Notes: a model not told the origin generated them from the sequence alone. Positions 32,112 to 45,180 are shown, numbered from the stretch's first letter. The stretch: DNA of 64,000 nucleotides from Bidens hawaiensis (GCA_021521415.1 JAIQDT010011257.1:1-64000); one strand, 5' to 3'. Numbers and translations are program-made.

Positions 32112-35100
32112 AAAAATCGGATGATGGGGAAGGTGATTCGTGTGAAGTTCGATCTGTGATGGTTGATGAAAGAAGGAGAGGCTGAGGCGGGTGTAACTAC
32201 AAGTCATTCAAAGGTTGTGACCCGCCGAAGCAGACTGGTTTAGGAGACGCAATCGCTACTCTTTAGTGGATAACCCAATGGACAAGGTTATCCGAATTAG
32301 CGAATGCCGTCCCCATCAAGTATTGGGTTATGCCACTCAGTCGTTTGGTGAAGAGGCCATGTACTGGTGGGAGACTGTGGAGCAGAGGAAGAGTCCAGAT
32401 GAGATTAAGGCCATGAGGTGGGATGACCTAAGGGAGATGGTCATGAAATGTTTTTGTGCTGATGCTGAGGTCGAGAGGGCTAAGATTAGGTTTTGAATCT
32501 AAAGGCGGGAAAGATGACACACCGCGAGTTTACTACCGAATTCAACCACATGTCTAGATTAGTGCCTGATATGGACTGAGGTGAAAAGGATCAACTTCTA
32601 CATCAGAGGACTTCCACACAACGTCTGCACCTTAGTTAGGGCAAGTAAACCTGCTACCTTTGAATCTGCTGTCGAACTCGCATAGATGGTTTACGATGAC
32701 CTGGTTGTGGATGATGTGGAGTTACAAATGTGGAAAGGCGCATGGAGGAGAGTGCAGAGTTGGATCAAACGCCCGTTACAAGTGCAGGAAAGTGGGGGGA
32801 CTATGCTCATGAGTGCAGTGAGAAACCAACATGTTTCCGGTGTGGCAAGACGGGCCACATGGCCAGGGAATGTACTGAAGCTGGAGGAAGCGGAAAGAAA
32901 GATGCTGAACCATCAAGACCAAAGACCAGAGCCTACATGCTGACTCAAGATCAGGCCATGCAGATCCCAGATGTCGTGATAGGTATGTTTCTAGTAAACG
33001 GTGTTACCGCTTCAGTATTGTTCGATTCAGGTGCAAATAAAAGTTTTGTGGCTATGACATTTAGTAAGTTAGCAAAAATGAAATGTTTTCGTGTGCCTGA
33101 AACCTTTATGGTTGAAACTGCTAGTGAGACCTCGGTTAGGATAATGAGAATGGTTAAGGATTGTAAGATAGAGTTAGAGGGACATGAGTTCCCTGTTACC
33201 TTGTATGTCATGACCTTAGGAGAGTTCGATGTAGTTTTGGGAATGGATTGGATATCTGAGTTTGAGGCTCAGATAGTGTATAAGAGTAGATTAATAAGGT
33301 TAAAGTCCTTGGATAGTGGTACTGTGACAGTTTACGTTGATAAAGAAAGTTCAGGGCTTAGCGTCATTTTGATGATAAAAGACGAAGGATTGTAAGGCGA
33401 GGGTGCGGTGACTACCTGGCGTATGTTGTCAAAGCCACGAACGAGACGAAGGAAATGAAAGATGTTCCTGTTGTGTGAGACTAACCATAAGTGTTCCTTG
33501 AGGACCTTCCAGGGTTGCCACCACAGTGAGAGAGAGAATTTTAGATAGACTTAATAAAAGGAGCACAACCCATCGCGAAAGCACCTTACCGTCTGGCGCC
33601 GTCCGAGATGAAAGAACTGATGTCCCAACTGCAAGAACTCCTCAACAAAGGTTTTATAAGGCCGAGTGTTTCCCCGTGGGGCGCATCAGTGTTGTTTGAC
33701 AAGAAGAATGATGGAAGTATGATAACGTGCATAGCCTATTGTGAGTTGAACAAACCTACGATGAAGAATAGATATCTGTTGCCACGGATTGATGATTTGT
33801 TTGATTAACTACAAGCTTCGAGTTGGTTCTCACGAATAGACCTTTGATCAGGCTATCATGAGCTGAAGGTGAAAGAGGCAGACATCCCTAAAACAGCAAT
33901 TCGGACGCGGTATGGACAGTACGAGTTCCTCGTGATGTCATTCGGTCTAACGAATGCTCCTGCAGCATTTATGGACATGATGAATAGGGTATGTCGGCCA
34001 ATGTTAGACAAGTCAGTCATCATTTTTATGATGATGTATTGATTTATTCAAAGAGCGAGTCTGATCATGCTAAGCATTTAAGAGAAGTATTGGAGGTTTT
34101 GAAGAAAGAGAAGCTGCATGATAAGTTTTCGAAATGTGCATTTTGGTGGCGAGAAGTGCAGTTTCTTGGGCACGTGATAAATCCTGTAGGGATTACCTTG
34201 GACCCAGCTAAGATTGAGGCAATAACAAACTGGAAGAATCCGCAAAAACCAAACTGATATACGTAGTTTCTTAGGGTTGGCTGGCTATTATAGGAAATTC
34301 ATTGAGGGCTTCTCCAAGATAGCCGCACCGTTGACCGGAATGACCCCAAAGACAGTAGTATTCAGTTGGGTTAAGTTTCAAGAAGAAGCATTAGAGGAGC
34401 TGAAGAAAAGACTCACACAAGCTCCAATACTTACTCTTCCCGATGGTGATGACGATTTGGTTGTTTGTACCAATACTTCGCGTCGTCGGTTAGGTTGTTT
34501 ATTGATGCAACGAGGAAACATGATAGCTTGTACGTCTAGACAGTTGAAAGTTCACAAAAGTACTTATCTGACGCATGATTTAGAGCTAGCAGCAGTAGTG
34601 CATGCTCTAAAGATATGGAGACATTATATATATGGTACAAAGTGTACTATCTACACAGATTATAAGAGTTTCAAGTATTTATTTGAGCAGAAGGAGCAGA
34701 ATATGAGACAGTGAAGATGGTCGGAGTTGATAAAGGACTATGACTGCGATATCAAGTACTACCTTGGTAAAGCTAATGTGGTCGCCGACGCTCTAAGCCG
34801 TAAGAATGAAGAAGTCATTGCAACCGCGAAGTCGTATAAGTTGCTCATCAACTCATATCTCTTTGGAGAAATCATCAAGGCGCAGTCTGAGGTGTTTGCG
34901 GATGAAGGATTGATGAAGAATGAGAGAATTTTCGGGCAACAAGACGAGCTGATGGAAAGAACTCATGTTGTTAAGACTAGGTTTGACCGTATGTGGATTC
35001 CACACCACAGAAATCTTAGAGGTCGAATCTTGGATTATGGTCACAAGTCGAGATTCTTGATTCATCCAAGATCCACTAAGATGTATCAAGACCTGAACAG

Positions 35101-36290
35101 AGATTATTGGTGGCCGGGGATGAAGAATGATGTAGTAGACTATGTTAGTTAGTGCTTAACTTGCTTACAAGTCAAAGCTAAACAACAGAAGCCTTATGGG
35201 AAGATGCAGCCCTTGGAGATACCTGAATGGAAATGGGAACACATCACCATGGATTGTATAACTATGCTACTCTGTACAGCTAAACATCATGACACCATTT
35301 CGGTTATTGTGGACCGTTTGACGAAAAATGCTCACTTTCTGCCTATACGAGAAGCCATCTCGTCAGAGGTGTTGGAAAATGTGTTCATAAAGGAAGTTGT
35401 GGCTAAGCATGGAGTGCCATTATCAATCGTGTCCGATAGAGATACTCGTTAAACTTCAAGATTTTGGAAGAAATTCCATGAAGCTATGAGAACAAGAATG
35501 AACATCAGTACGGTGTATTATTCGCAAACAGATGGGCAGTCTGAACAGACTATCCAAACCCTTGAGGATATGCTATGTGTTTGAGTTTTATATTTTGGAG
35601 GTAGTTGGGATGATCATTTGCATCTGGCAGAATTCTCTTATAACAAAAGCTACCATTCGAGTATTGGTATGCCGCCGTTTGAGATGTTGTACGCTAGACG
35701 TTGTAGAACTTCTGTATATTGGGGGAAGATTAGTCAAAAGAGACTGGAAGTTTAGAAGTCGTGCAGGAAACCTCTTCAACGTTTGATCAGATCAAGGCAA
35801 GAATGAAAGCTTCTCAAGATCGCCAGAAATCCTATGCTGATAAGTGACGACGACCGATCGAGTTTAGCATTGGTGACAATGTGATGCTCAAGGTCTCTCC
35901 TTGGATGGGGATTATTCATTTCAGAAAGAGAGGAAAGTTAAGTCCAAGGTATATTGGACCGTTTAAGATTGTATATCGTGTGGGTGAAGTAGCTTACAAG
36001 CTAGATTTACCCGAGGTGCTAGAAGGAATTCATCTTACCTTTCATGTTTCTCATTTGATAAAATGACTAGCTGATGACACGTCACATGTGCCTTTAGTAG
36101 ACATAGAGGTTGATGAACAGTTAAACTATATCGAACAGCCTGTAGAGACCGTTGATCACAAGGAAAAGCAACTCCGTCACAAAATCATCCCTTTGGTGAA
36201 AGTGATATGGAAGCATCGTAAATGATTAGATGCCACAAGGGAAGTTGAAGATGAGATACACAAGTTTTATCCAGACTTGTTCAAGTAATA
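32112..36290 (+). pseudogene. Chromovirus gag-pol pseudogene, plus-strand copy
   Basis: Pieces in order: Gag with stops (32112-32640); a CX2CX4HX4C knuckle and protease with DSGA, Ser for Thr (within 32730-33395); RT start (33608-33808); RT end (33991-34257); connection and RNase H (34277-34714); integrase HHCC (34727-35152); integrase core (35204-35452, then shifted frames to 35786); C-terminal region (35881-36066) and a chromodomain-like remnant to about 36290. At least eight stops or frameshifts are visible, including one right after the HHCC region. Same family as the minus-strand copy but older-looking. The 3' LTR (36333 onward) follows; no 5' LTR is found. Confidence 0.9.
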
Positions 36291-36318
36291 ATTAGGTTTC
36301 GGGGACGAAATCTCTTTT

Positions 36319-36332
36319 AAGGAGGGTAGACT
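36319..36332 (+). other. Polypurine tract of the plus-strand chromovirus
   Basis: AAGGAGGGTAGA plus CT lies directly before TGTAACATC, after the GGGGACGAAAT block. It is the counterpart of the tract at 26504-26520. Confidence 0.75.
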
Positions 36333-36505
36333 TGTAACATCTCGTCTCCGGTTTCGGTTAATAAAATAATAATATTAATGAGTTGTGCTTGTATTGGGTT
36401 GAGTATTTAAGTAATGTAGGTGATGGATATGGAATAATAAGGAAAGAAGAAAGACCATGGACTTAATCCCATGACCCATAATATATAAACCATAATCTAC
36501 CATTT

Positions 36506-38838
36506 TGTAACATCCCCAAAATTTTGATCCAAATTTAGCAACTTAGGAAAGTTGAAGGATCAAAAATAGTCTCAAAATATAAAGAAATATAAAGGAAATA
36601 AGGAAGGTAAAAATATTCCATAAAGAAATCATCCCATGTTAAGAAAAAGGAAAATCCATCCCACATAGAAACATGTAACAAAGTTGAACCATTCTACACG
36701 AGTATAAATAAGGAAGATGGAATCCATCCCACATGGAAAGTGGTAAAGAAATGCAAGCACTTTATAAGGAAGAAGTTTCCATAGTAATATTCTTTTAGGC
36801 CAAGCATGCACCAAGTGGTCCTAGCGGAGGGTGCGGAGCACCCGACGCGCACGCAGACGGGCTCGGGCGAGGACGATAGCGACGGCGAAGGCGGAAGGGC
36901 GTTGGGCGCAATGTGGCGCACTTTACACATGAGTCCAAGAACAAGGCCATCACGTAACGCGATGGTCCGTTATGACGCATCACACACGTGTAGCATCCAA
37001 GTGGCAGGCAACATGGCAGATGTGTCAGGTTACGTGGCGACACGTGGCAACCTTTGAACAACATGAGTCATCACGATACGCGATGACCATAAGAAAGGGT
37101 CCATCGCGTATCGCGATGGGTTCCAGTTTTGCCTATAAATAGGATGGGTCACGGCATTCATTCCACACACCAAAATCCCCCTCTCTGTAGAATCACTTTC
37201 TCTCTCTACATCGTTTTGCGTGACGGGCATTGTTTGGCGCGCCGAATATCATACCCCGTGCCAAATACCCAACGTTTCCTTGAAGTGGGTGCCACCCTAA
37301 AATAACCCGACATTCTGCCTTAAAGTACATGCACGACCCGGCGACCCCCGAACGTTTCCTCGATTTTTGTGCCAAGAAAGGTAGATAAAGAATACCCCGA
37401 CATCTGTGCAAGTGCGAAAGTGTTGCCGAAAGTCTATGTAATTATTAAGCTAAGCACGGTAGGGGTTCCGCCCAAATAAAATATTATTATTCCAAAGGCT
37501 TAGACCCTAGTCGGGGGTATAGCCTAGACCTTGATCAAATTAAATGATAACAATTAAATAAGATTTCTTTATGATTAACAAATACAAAATATTATAAACA
37601 CAAGTTATAGCAAAAATATAGTTTCTTCATAATTAAGAAACCTAAACTTTTACATACAATTGGTATAGTTGAAATATTTAAGAAAAGTAAAAGTTTACAT
37701 ACAAAGCTTATTGTCAAAATAGTGTTTCTTTATGATTAAGAAACATAAGACTTTATAAACAAAGATTATAGACAATGACGTTTCTTCTTGAAGGAGAAAC
37801 ATATCATAGACATTTCTTCTTGAAAAAGAAACATAGCACTTGATTAAACAAATAAAGAGAAAGATTTTAGATCTAAATATTTTATTCAAACAAAATATCA
37901 ATCAAGGTTTAAAGCTATCAAAACCAGACTAAAGGTCTATAGCCAGATTAAAAGACGATCCGGGTATTTATATAAACCTATTTTATTATAGGTCAATCAT
38001 TCATTCATTCACAAAGGTTTTCAAACGAGATCACCACATCATTCAGAACAGATAGTCACAGGTGAATACGTTAAACCTTTTTCGGTCAAGATAAACGAGT
38101 TGTTTATCTTAAACAAAGACAGTCAAATAAAGATTTATGGGATTACGTGATCCCTATTAAAATACAAGATAGAAAATAAAAGCAACTCAGAACGAGTACA
38201 CATGTGTCTGGATCCAAACATAATTAATCTAGTCTATCAGTCAAGGCTACGTGGCCGCAGACTAGAGATCATAATAAAAGTTCTCCAATGGGCGTCAGTT
38301 CCCGGAGAACCGTAATTATGTGTGTATGGCAGTGGCACAATCCCATAAATAAGAGACGTTTCTGTTGAGGGTGTTCAACAAAACTATTTTGTCAGTCAAA
38401 GAAAGATTTATAAAATGTTTTTAGAGTCAACGATTCACCATCATATCGGCTGATGTATTTTTCCCCAACATTTCAGGAGATAAAGTTAGTACAGGAAGCA
38501 AGGAATTAGAGTCATTCAAGAAGATAGACGATCACAAGGTAGAGATGTCTCAGTTTTAAATCATTAAAACATTGTAAACAATATATAAACATTATTTGTA
38601 AAATCGAACCAAGATTTATAAATCAAAAACTCAGATATTAATTATTCGAGAAATCTTTCAAATAAATTAATAATTTATTATAAATAAAGGTTTATAAATA
38701 AACTAATGTTTCAAAAAGATAAATTAATACTTTATTTTTAAAATAAATACTTCCGCTAAATAACCGTAACTCTAATATATTTACAAAATGGGTACCAACT
38801 GTTGGTCACACGCCTAGGCCCTAAGTCGGGGTATGACA
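36506..38838 (+). mobile_element. Solo LTR, second family, with CATTT target duplication
   Basis: 2333 bp from TGTAACATCCCC to GGGGTATGACA, flanked by exact CATTT copies at 36501-36505 and 38839-38843. A CCTATAAATAGGA promoter-like box lies near 37130. The middle (36810-37110) is GC-rich and includes a CATCGCG(T)ATCGCGATGG inverted block. The right half (37560-37870) has several diverged copies of a block around TTTCTTNATGATTAAGAAAC. There is no coding capacity. It is inserted in LTR2. Confidence 0.88.
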
Positions 38839-39175
38839 CATTTATTTATCCATTCATTCATTTTACACCACCAAAACACACACTTAAGCTCTCTCTCCCT
38901 ACCCCTCATCACCCTAGTCGAACCCAAGAAAGAAACCGAGCATTGATCCGAGGTAATGATGTTATAATCTTGAATAGATCCAAACCTACTAGATCTAATC
39001 GTGAAACGAATAACCGACACCCTCAACCATTAAAGTCACGGGACTCAGATGGAATCGGTTTTAAGACGATCGAGTGACGAGCTTAGGGCTCACCCTGGCT
39101 CAGATCCTGATCGATCAGGGCGAAAAAACGGTGAAAAACGGTGTAAAAACCCATTTTTCCGGCACGGCGGCGCCG

Positions 39176-40408
39176 TGTAACATCCCGAAATTTCAAGAAA
39201 TAATATTAATTATATTATTTAATATTGGTGGGAAAGTTTACTTGGGTTAGTGGAGAAATAATAAAATAAAGTAGGAGTTATTATGAGTCGGGCTTGTGTT
39301 GGGTTAAGTAATGTGGGTAATGAACTTGGATTAGAAAGGAAGGAAGATAGACCATGGGCTCAAGCCCATGACCCATAATATATAAACCATAATCACTCAT
39401 TAATCCTTTCATTTTCACATATTCCATACACCACCCAAACACACACTTAGCTCTCTCTCATCCTACTTTTTCTCTCTAGCAGAAATCACCAAGAAGAATC
39501 GATCCCGAGGTAATGATAGTATGTTATTGTATGGATCCAAACCCGCTAGATCTAGTCGCGAAACGACGAACCGATACCCTAAACCGTTAAAGTCATGAGA
39601 TTCGGATGGAATCGGGTATAAACCGGTCAAAAGATAAGCTTAGGGGTCACCCTAGCTCATATCTGGATCGAACGGGACGAAAAACGGTGAAGAACGGTGG
39701 AAAATAACTAAGATCTTGTTTTTCCGGCAAGATCGCGGTTTTCCGGCGCTGACGGCGCTAGAAGACGGTGCCGGAAAAGCGTGTACGAGGTTGAAAAAAA
39801 TGTCATAACCCTAACCCTAGTTCGTTAGCGGAGACATAACGAATTAACAAGCAATTCGTTATGCCCATTCATTAAGAAGAGATAACGAACTAGAAGCAGT
39901 TCGTTAAGCAATTCGTTAAGTGATTCGTTACTCACCCAGTTCGTTATTTTAAGACATCGAATCAATTGATTCGTTACTTACCCAATTCGCTAAGCCGAGA
40001 TAGCGAACCAGATGACGAACCAGACCGTGATAAGATAACGAATTAGTTAGTTCGTTACTCACCATTCTCTATGTTAAGATAACGAACCAGACTAACGAAT
40101 CAACTAACAAATCGGATCATGAAAGATAACGAATTATTTAACGAATCAGGCTTAATTCGTTAAAGCAAATGAGTTAGAGAATAAAATAATAAATTAGAAT
40201 TTTAATGAATCAGCTCGACCCCAGCCAAGGGCTCTGCCCCCGGACCCCCGTTCGTTGAGGGTTACAATTAGACTAGAAACGCGTTATGGGTAGTCATAGT
40301 TAATTGATATGTGTAATTGTTAAACAATTAGTCGCGCACAACTAAAGAAACCGTGAACGGCGAACGTAAATGCATTCAGGTGAGTTTCTAGCCCCATTCC
40401 TTGTTATG

Positions 40409-40456
<48 letters not shown>

Positions 40457-41226
40457 ATGAATGGATGCCTGTCGATGCGTGAACGATCTTCGGATATTGC
40501 ACGTGTAGACAGGGAAAGTAACGTTTGTCGGTGCGTGAACGATCTTCGGATATTGCGCGTACTGCCAATGGGAATATTCCCCAAGTGGTTATTATTGTGT
40601 GTAAATGTTATGATGTAGCTTGCTTATTATGTAAATGATGAAATGATAGAAAGTGTGTTGTAGACGAGTACAGGTAGAGTGTGATAGAAGTGGCAAGGGT
40701 CTAGTAAGGGTGTTAGTGACATGACGATAGTACGTGGTAGGGTAAGCCTATACGTGCCTTTGTTATAAAGTGGCATAACGTAAGTGCGTGGTAGGGTTAG
40801 CCTATACAAGTGGCTAAGACGTAAGGGTCGGTTAAGTGGTTAAGCGGTAAGGTGAACAGGTTAGACAGTGGACTACGTGTCTTCGGATACGTATATAATG
40901 CATGTAATGGTCGTATGGTAAGTTGCTTGATTAACTAGAATTCACTCAGTGTACCAAACTTTTAGTATGCACGCAGGTGAGCAGATTAAAGAGTTAGCAT
41001 GAGGATGGCACATGGCATATATTGAGCGGCTGGCATCTGAAGATGGAAGAACTGATGTTTTAAATGTGATGTACTATGTTATTTTTTTATAGACAAGTTG
41101 TATATTTTGTAACAAATGATTGAAGTTAACGTTTCCGCGAAAGGCTTTAATTAACTCTGATTTGTAGAACTGTGTTTATGAGTAAATCCGACATTAAAGT
41201 AGGGCTACCGGGTTTGGGGCCTTACA
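39176..41226 (+). mobile_element. Nested solo LTR (LTR3) of the LTR2 family
   Basis: 2051 bp from TGTAACATCCCG to GGGGCCTTACA, inserted in LTR2; the host LTR continues on both sides in register with the relative at 51348. The flanks are CGCCG and TGTCG, which differ by two C-to-T changes and may be a decayed 5-bp target duplication. It contains ATTCGTTA/TAACGAAT repeats (39830-40160), a GC-rich block (40210-40250), CAGGTGAGT (near 40379), a (TA)n tract (40413-40453) and two copies of the conserved 20-bp motif (40481-40500 and 40537-40556). Confidence 0.85.
40413..40453. repeat. (TA)n microsatellite
   Basis: About 20 TA units inside LTR3. The short open frames across it are artefacts. Confidence 0.95.
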
Positions 41227-42164
41227 TGTCGGAAAGGCGGCGCATGATTAGGGAATGTAAGGAGAATGTCAGGGAATGTTCTGACATTCTCTGCCCTAAC
41301 CATAGGCGCGTGTAACGAATGAGTTATGTTCATTCGTGAAGGATGAACAACGAATGAGCTGCATTCGTTAAGCCATTCGATATGCCCTTTGTTACGAAGA
41401 ACCAACGAATGAACCCCCATTCGTTGGAAGGTCCATTCATTAGGCAAATCATGTGAATGATCCTATTCGCTATGAAGGTCCATTCGTTATAGAACCCTAA
41501 ATCGTTGGAGGTCATTCATTTGACTAGACTAACGAATGAGCTCACATTCGTTAGATTCTCATCCGTTAGTCGAGTCAACGAATAAACCCTCATTCGTTAC
41601 ATATATGATAGAAAGGTCCCTGGACTTAGAATAAAATGATTTAATTACATATAAGCCCTTGGACTTTATTAATTAATGAAAGATACCTTTAAGGTTAGTG
41701 AGTAATGATTAACTAACCGGTGATGGATCAATGAAATAAAACCAGTTTCGACGCTTAAGATTAATTAAGCAAACAGCTAAGAACGGTATTTAACATTGTG
41801 CTTATTAAACAGTTAGTCGCGCAGAGCTAAAGAAAGGAACAACCATTAACGATGAACGTAACAGGACGCAGGTGAGTTTCTACCCCATTTCCTTGTTATG
41901 TTTTCGGGGCTGTGTGCATACTCGTTGTGATTAGTTAATACACTTACCTTAAGTGGTAAGTGTATGCCTTCTAATATTTTATGTATGAATGAATGCTTGA
42001 CGATACGTGAACGATCTTCGGATATTGCATGTACCGCCAGGTAATAGTGTGAAATGTTATTGTTTTACGAATGATGTATGAATGATATATGAAAGTTATG
42101 GAAAAGAATAAGTGTATGTGTGAAAGTATATAAATTTAAATATGAATAAGATAATGAATGGTTG

Positions 42165-42405
42165 TATGGAGGTATGCTTATAGGGTTGCATACCCTAAAA
42201 ATGTATGCGAAAGTTACAGGGTTGCATACTCTAATAATATATGCAAAGGTTACAGGGATGCATACCCTAACAATGTATGCGAAGGTTACAGGGTTGCATA
42301 CCCTAATAATATATGCGAAGGTTACAGGGTTGCATACCCTAATAATATATTCGAAGGCTATAGGGTTGCAGACCCTAATAATATCGACGAAGGTTATAGG
42401 GTGAA
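42165..42405 (+). repeat. 36-bp minisatellite in LTR2
   Basis: About seven units with the core AGGGTTGCATACCCTAATAA. A 113-aa and an 80-aa frame are open across it because 36 is a multiple of three; I do not regard them as genes. It occupies the same LTR position as the arrays at 22395 and 52995. Confidence 0.9.
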
Positions 42406-42875
42406 ATGCTCTTTAAAACGTAGAGATAATTATGTATGTATAAGTAAGATAAAACAAGAAAGTATGAAAGAAAGGAAGGAAGCATGTATGTATGAATGAA
42501 AGAAAGGTAACAGGCTAAGTACGTATTATGTATCTTCGGATACCTATGTATTATGAATGTATGGTATGTTGCCTGATTAACTAGAACTCACTCAGCGTAG
42601 CTGACTTTTAGTATGCACGCAAGTAAATAAACTGAGACAGCTGGCTTGAGGGGGACACATGGCATGATCTGAAGAGGCTGGCATCCGAAGATTTTTCATG
42701 ATGTTTTGATACTATCTTTTATGTTATGTTGTTAAAAGACACGTTATGAACTTTTGTAGTGAATGGTTGACTATTATTATTATTCCTCTAAAGTTTTTAA
42801 TTAACTCTGATATTTAGAACTGTGTTTATGAGTAAATCCAACGCTAAGGTAGGGCACTAGAACCGGGGCCTTATA

Positions 42876-43500
42876 CTTATTATATGATTTTGTAAATGGT
42901 GACATTCGTAAATATTTGAACCCGAAACCTTACCCATTCCGATTTTTGGAAAACCCTAAAATTTTATGTTTTTATACGAGTATTTAGACAGTAAAACGCT
43001 TTTTCAAATTTGGTTAACTTAGTTTTTTAAGAGAGGCTATTTAAACTTGCGCTTATGACGTAATAATAGCATGGTAATTGTTAATAACGGTTTAAATAAT
43101 TATTCTTTTAATATCCTAATAAATGGTTAATCAAGCTGATAATTAGAAAATATACTCTTCAAATTTAACAATTTAATTATCTTAAATTTAAAAATTTTTG
43201 TATTCTGAACATTATTCGTAATGTTGGATTATTGTTATAGAGTGAGTGATTTATATCCCTAATGAAAATTCAAGTAAAGTTATAACATAAGTCGGTTACA
43301 ATTTATAGATAATTAAAGAATGTTGAATTGTATGTATAATTATAATAATTATTGCATTCATTTCAATTTAAATTGAAATGAACTAAATTATCGATTCACC
43401 ATAAAAAGTTTTGACTATCACCATAAATTGAAATGAACTAAACTATCAGTTCACCAAGTCACCTATTCCTCCACTGTCTCCTATATTCTGGTAATGGCCG
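42876..43500. other. AT-rich DNA, nothing recognised
   Basis: No ORF or element boundary is seen. A 25-30-bp stretch around ATTGAAATGAACTAAA occurs twice (near 43372 and 43427). Confidence 0.5.
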
Positions 43501-44740
43501 ATTTTGTTATTTGTTTATATGGTAAGGTTATATTGTTTTCCGTTAAGGTAATCCGGTAATGTTTTATATTTAATTTAATTCTTATATGATTTTTTTTATA
43601 ATCTCTTTAGGTTGAAAATCAAAATCCAAGATTGAATTGATATGTTGAAGTTATTACGGTTTTCCAATAACGTTTTCCGGTAAGGTTTTAAATTTATTTT
43701 AATTTTTATTTTATTTTGTTATAATATCCTTAGGTTCAATATCAAAATCTAAAATTGAATTGATATGGTGAAGTTATTACAGTTTTCTGGTAGAATTTTA
43801 TATTTATTTTAATTGTTATATTATTTTGTTATAAAATCTTTAGGTTGTATATCAAAATCCAAGATTGAATTTACATGTTGAAGTTATACAGTTTTCCACT
43901 AAGGTTTTAATTGATAGTCTATCTTAATATTCCTAATTTTATTCCGCTATTTATATTTCATACTCTATTTAATACTCTTATCATTAGGGGTGTTCATCGG
44001 ATCGGATAACGGATTATTCGGGTTATTCGGTTCGGGTTATTCGGATTTGAGAATTTCTGGACCCTATCCAAAATCCGATCCGATCCGAATTAAGAATATT
44101 CATATCCGATCCGAATCTATCCGAATTCAATTCGGATCGGATTCGTATAATATCCAAAAAATCCAAAATTATCCGAATAATCCGAAATAGCCTAAAAAAT
44201 TTTCCTATTTTTTTTGTTCATAACATTTAATAGTTTAGAATCACAATAAACATACAAACCGGAAAATACGAATTACTCTTAACACAAATTTAATGTTTAA
44301 ACTTCAAATAATGGTCTAATTAAAATACCAAACCGGAAACTATCACTTAAAACATGATTTTTATTCGGATTAAACGGATATCCGAATAATCCGAATTTTT
44401 TAAAATTACATATCCGAATCCGAATTAGTTAGTCGGATATTTGGATTGATCTGATCCGAATATCCGAATTATTATTCGGATCAGTTATTTGGGTTTCTGT
44501 TTCGGTTTCGATTCGGATTTCGGTTTTTTTCGGATTTGGGATTTCCTGAACACCCCTACTTATCATATTATTCCAGTAAGATTTTATATCAATTACAATT
44601 ATTTTTGTTTTTCGTTTTTGTTTGTATTTATATTAATTATTATATGTTTTCTTTCTTGTAATCTCTTTAGGTTGTATATCCGAATCGAAGATTCAATGAA
44701 GATTTTCACTATTTGGTTTTTCCAGTAACGCGATTCAAAT
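43500..44740. repeat. ~120-bp AT-rich tandem repeats, split by a hAT MITE
   Basis: Units around 43550-43675, 43676-43795, 43796-43905 and 44570-44735 share TTTAGGTTGTATATC, AAAATCCAAGATTGAAT, a GAAGTTATT stretch and TTTTCC-GTAA. The MITE at 43985-44558 sits in the last unit. Confidence 0.75.
43985..44558. mobile_element. hAT-type MITE with 8-bp target duplication
   Basis: 574 bp with a perfect 12-bp terminal inverted repeat TAGGGGTGTTCA and exact CTTATCAT copies outside (43977-43984 and 44559-44566). The 8-bp duplication and TAGGG-type end fit the hAT superfamily. Both ends are filled with ATCCGAAT/ATTCGGAT-type repeats in both orientations; the middle is AT-rich. There is no transposase, so it is non-autonomous. 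Confidence 0.92.
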
Positions 44741-45180
44741 TTTCCAATTGTAAATTATTACATCAATTTTACATTTTTTCACATAATTCAAATATTCCAT
44801 AATTTGCAAATTATTTTCCTCAATTTGATTAAACTAATTTCATGGATTGAGAATTGTTTGATAAGATGTCTTTTATTTCTTATTAGTATTGATGTATATT
44901 TTTGTTAGTATTCATGTATTTATTTATTTTTCAAAATTTATGTAATTCAATTGATTATTATATAATACGAAAATGAAATTTAGTTGATTATTCTATAATA
45001 CATTAAATTATCTATAGTAAGATAATCAATCTTATATTTTTGTTGGTCATAGTCCAATTAAATCACCAATGTCAACTGATGTATATAAAATTATACATCT
45101 TTTAATCATCAAATAATCTCTTAAAACTGCAACTTCTATCAAATAACACAGCACAAAAGACAACTTATCTTAATAAAATG
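44741..45180. other. AT-rich DNA, nothing recognised
   Basis: Low-complexity AT-rich DNA without a visible gene, repeat array or element boundary. Confidence 0.5.

Larger units (their letters stand above)
36333..42875 (+). mobile_element. Chromovirus 3' LTR (LTR2), split by two nested LTRs
   Basis: Starts TGTAACATC after the polypurine tract and ends GGGGCCTTATA, where relatives have TTACA. Its own sequence is 36333-36505, 38844-39175 and 41227-42875, about 2150 bp in total. It is interrupted by a solo LTR of another family (36506-38838) and a solo LTR of its own family (39176-41226). The last piece carries the ATTCGTT repeat region (41310-41605), a splice-donor-like CAGGTGAGT near 41870, the conserved 20-bp motif (42009-42028) and a 36-bp minisatellite. 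Confidence 0.85.

Noticed and set aside
36806..37064. Overlapping open frames on both strands in the GC-rich middle of the solo LTR
   Set aside because: GC-rich sequence lowers stop frequency on both strands. There is no domain, and the segment is bounded by LTR ends with a target duplication.
42158..42499. 113-aa frame with repeated VAYPNNICEGYR-like units
   Set aside because: The unit length (36 bp) makes the minisatellite open by chance; the related arrays have 31-33-bp units and no such frame.
21950..42880. One palindromic insertion with both U5 ends outward and a shared target duplication
   Set aside because: The outer flanks CTAAG and CTTAT match poorly, and the two LTRs belong to different subfamilies, so two separate insertions fit better.
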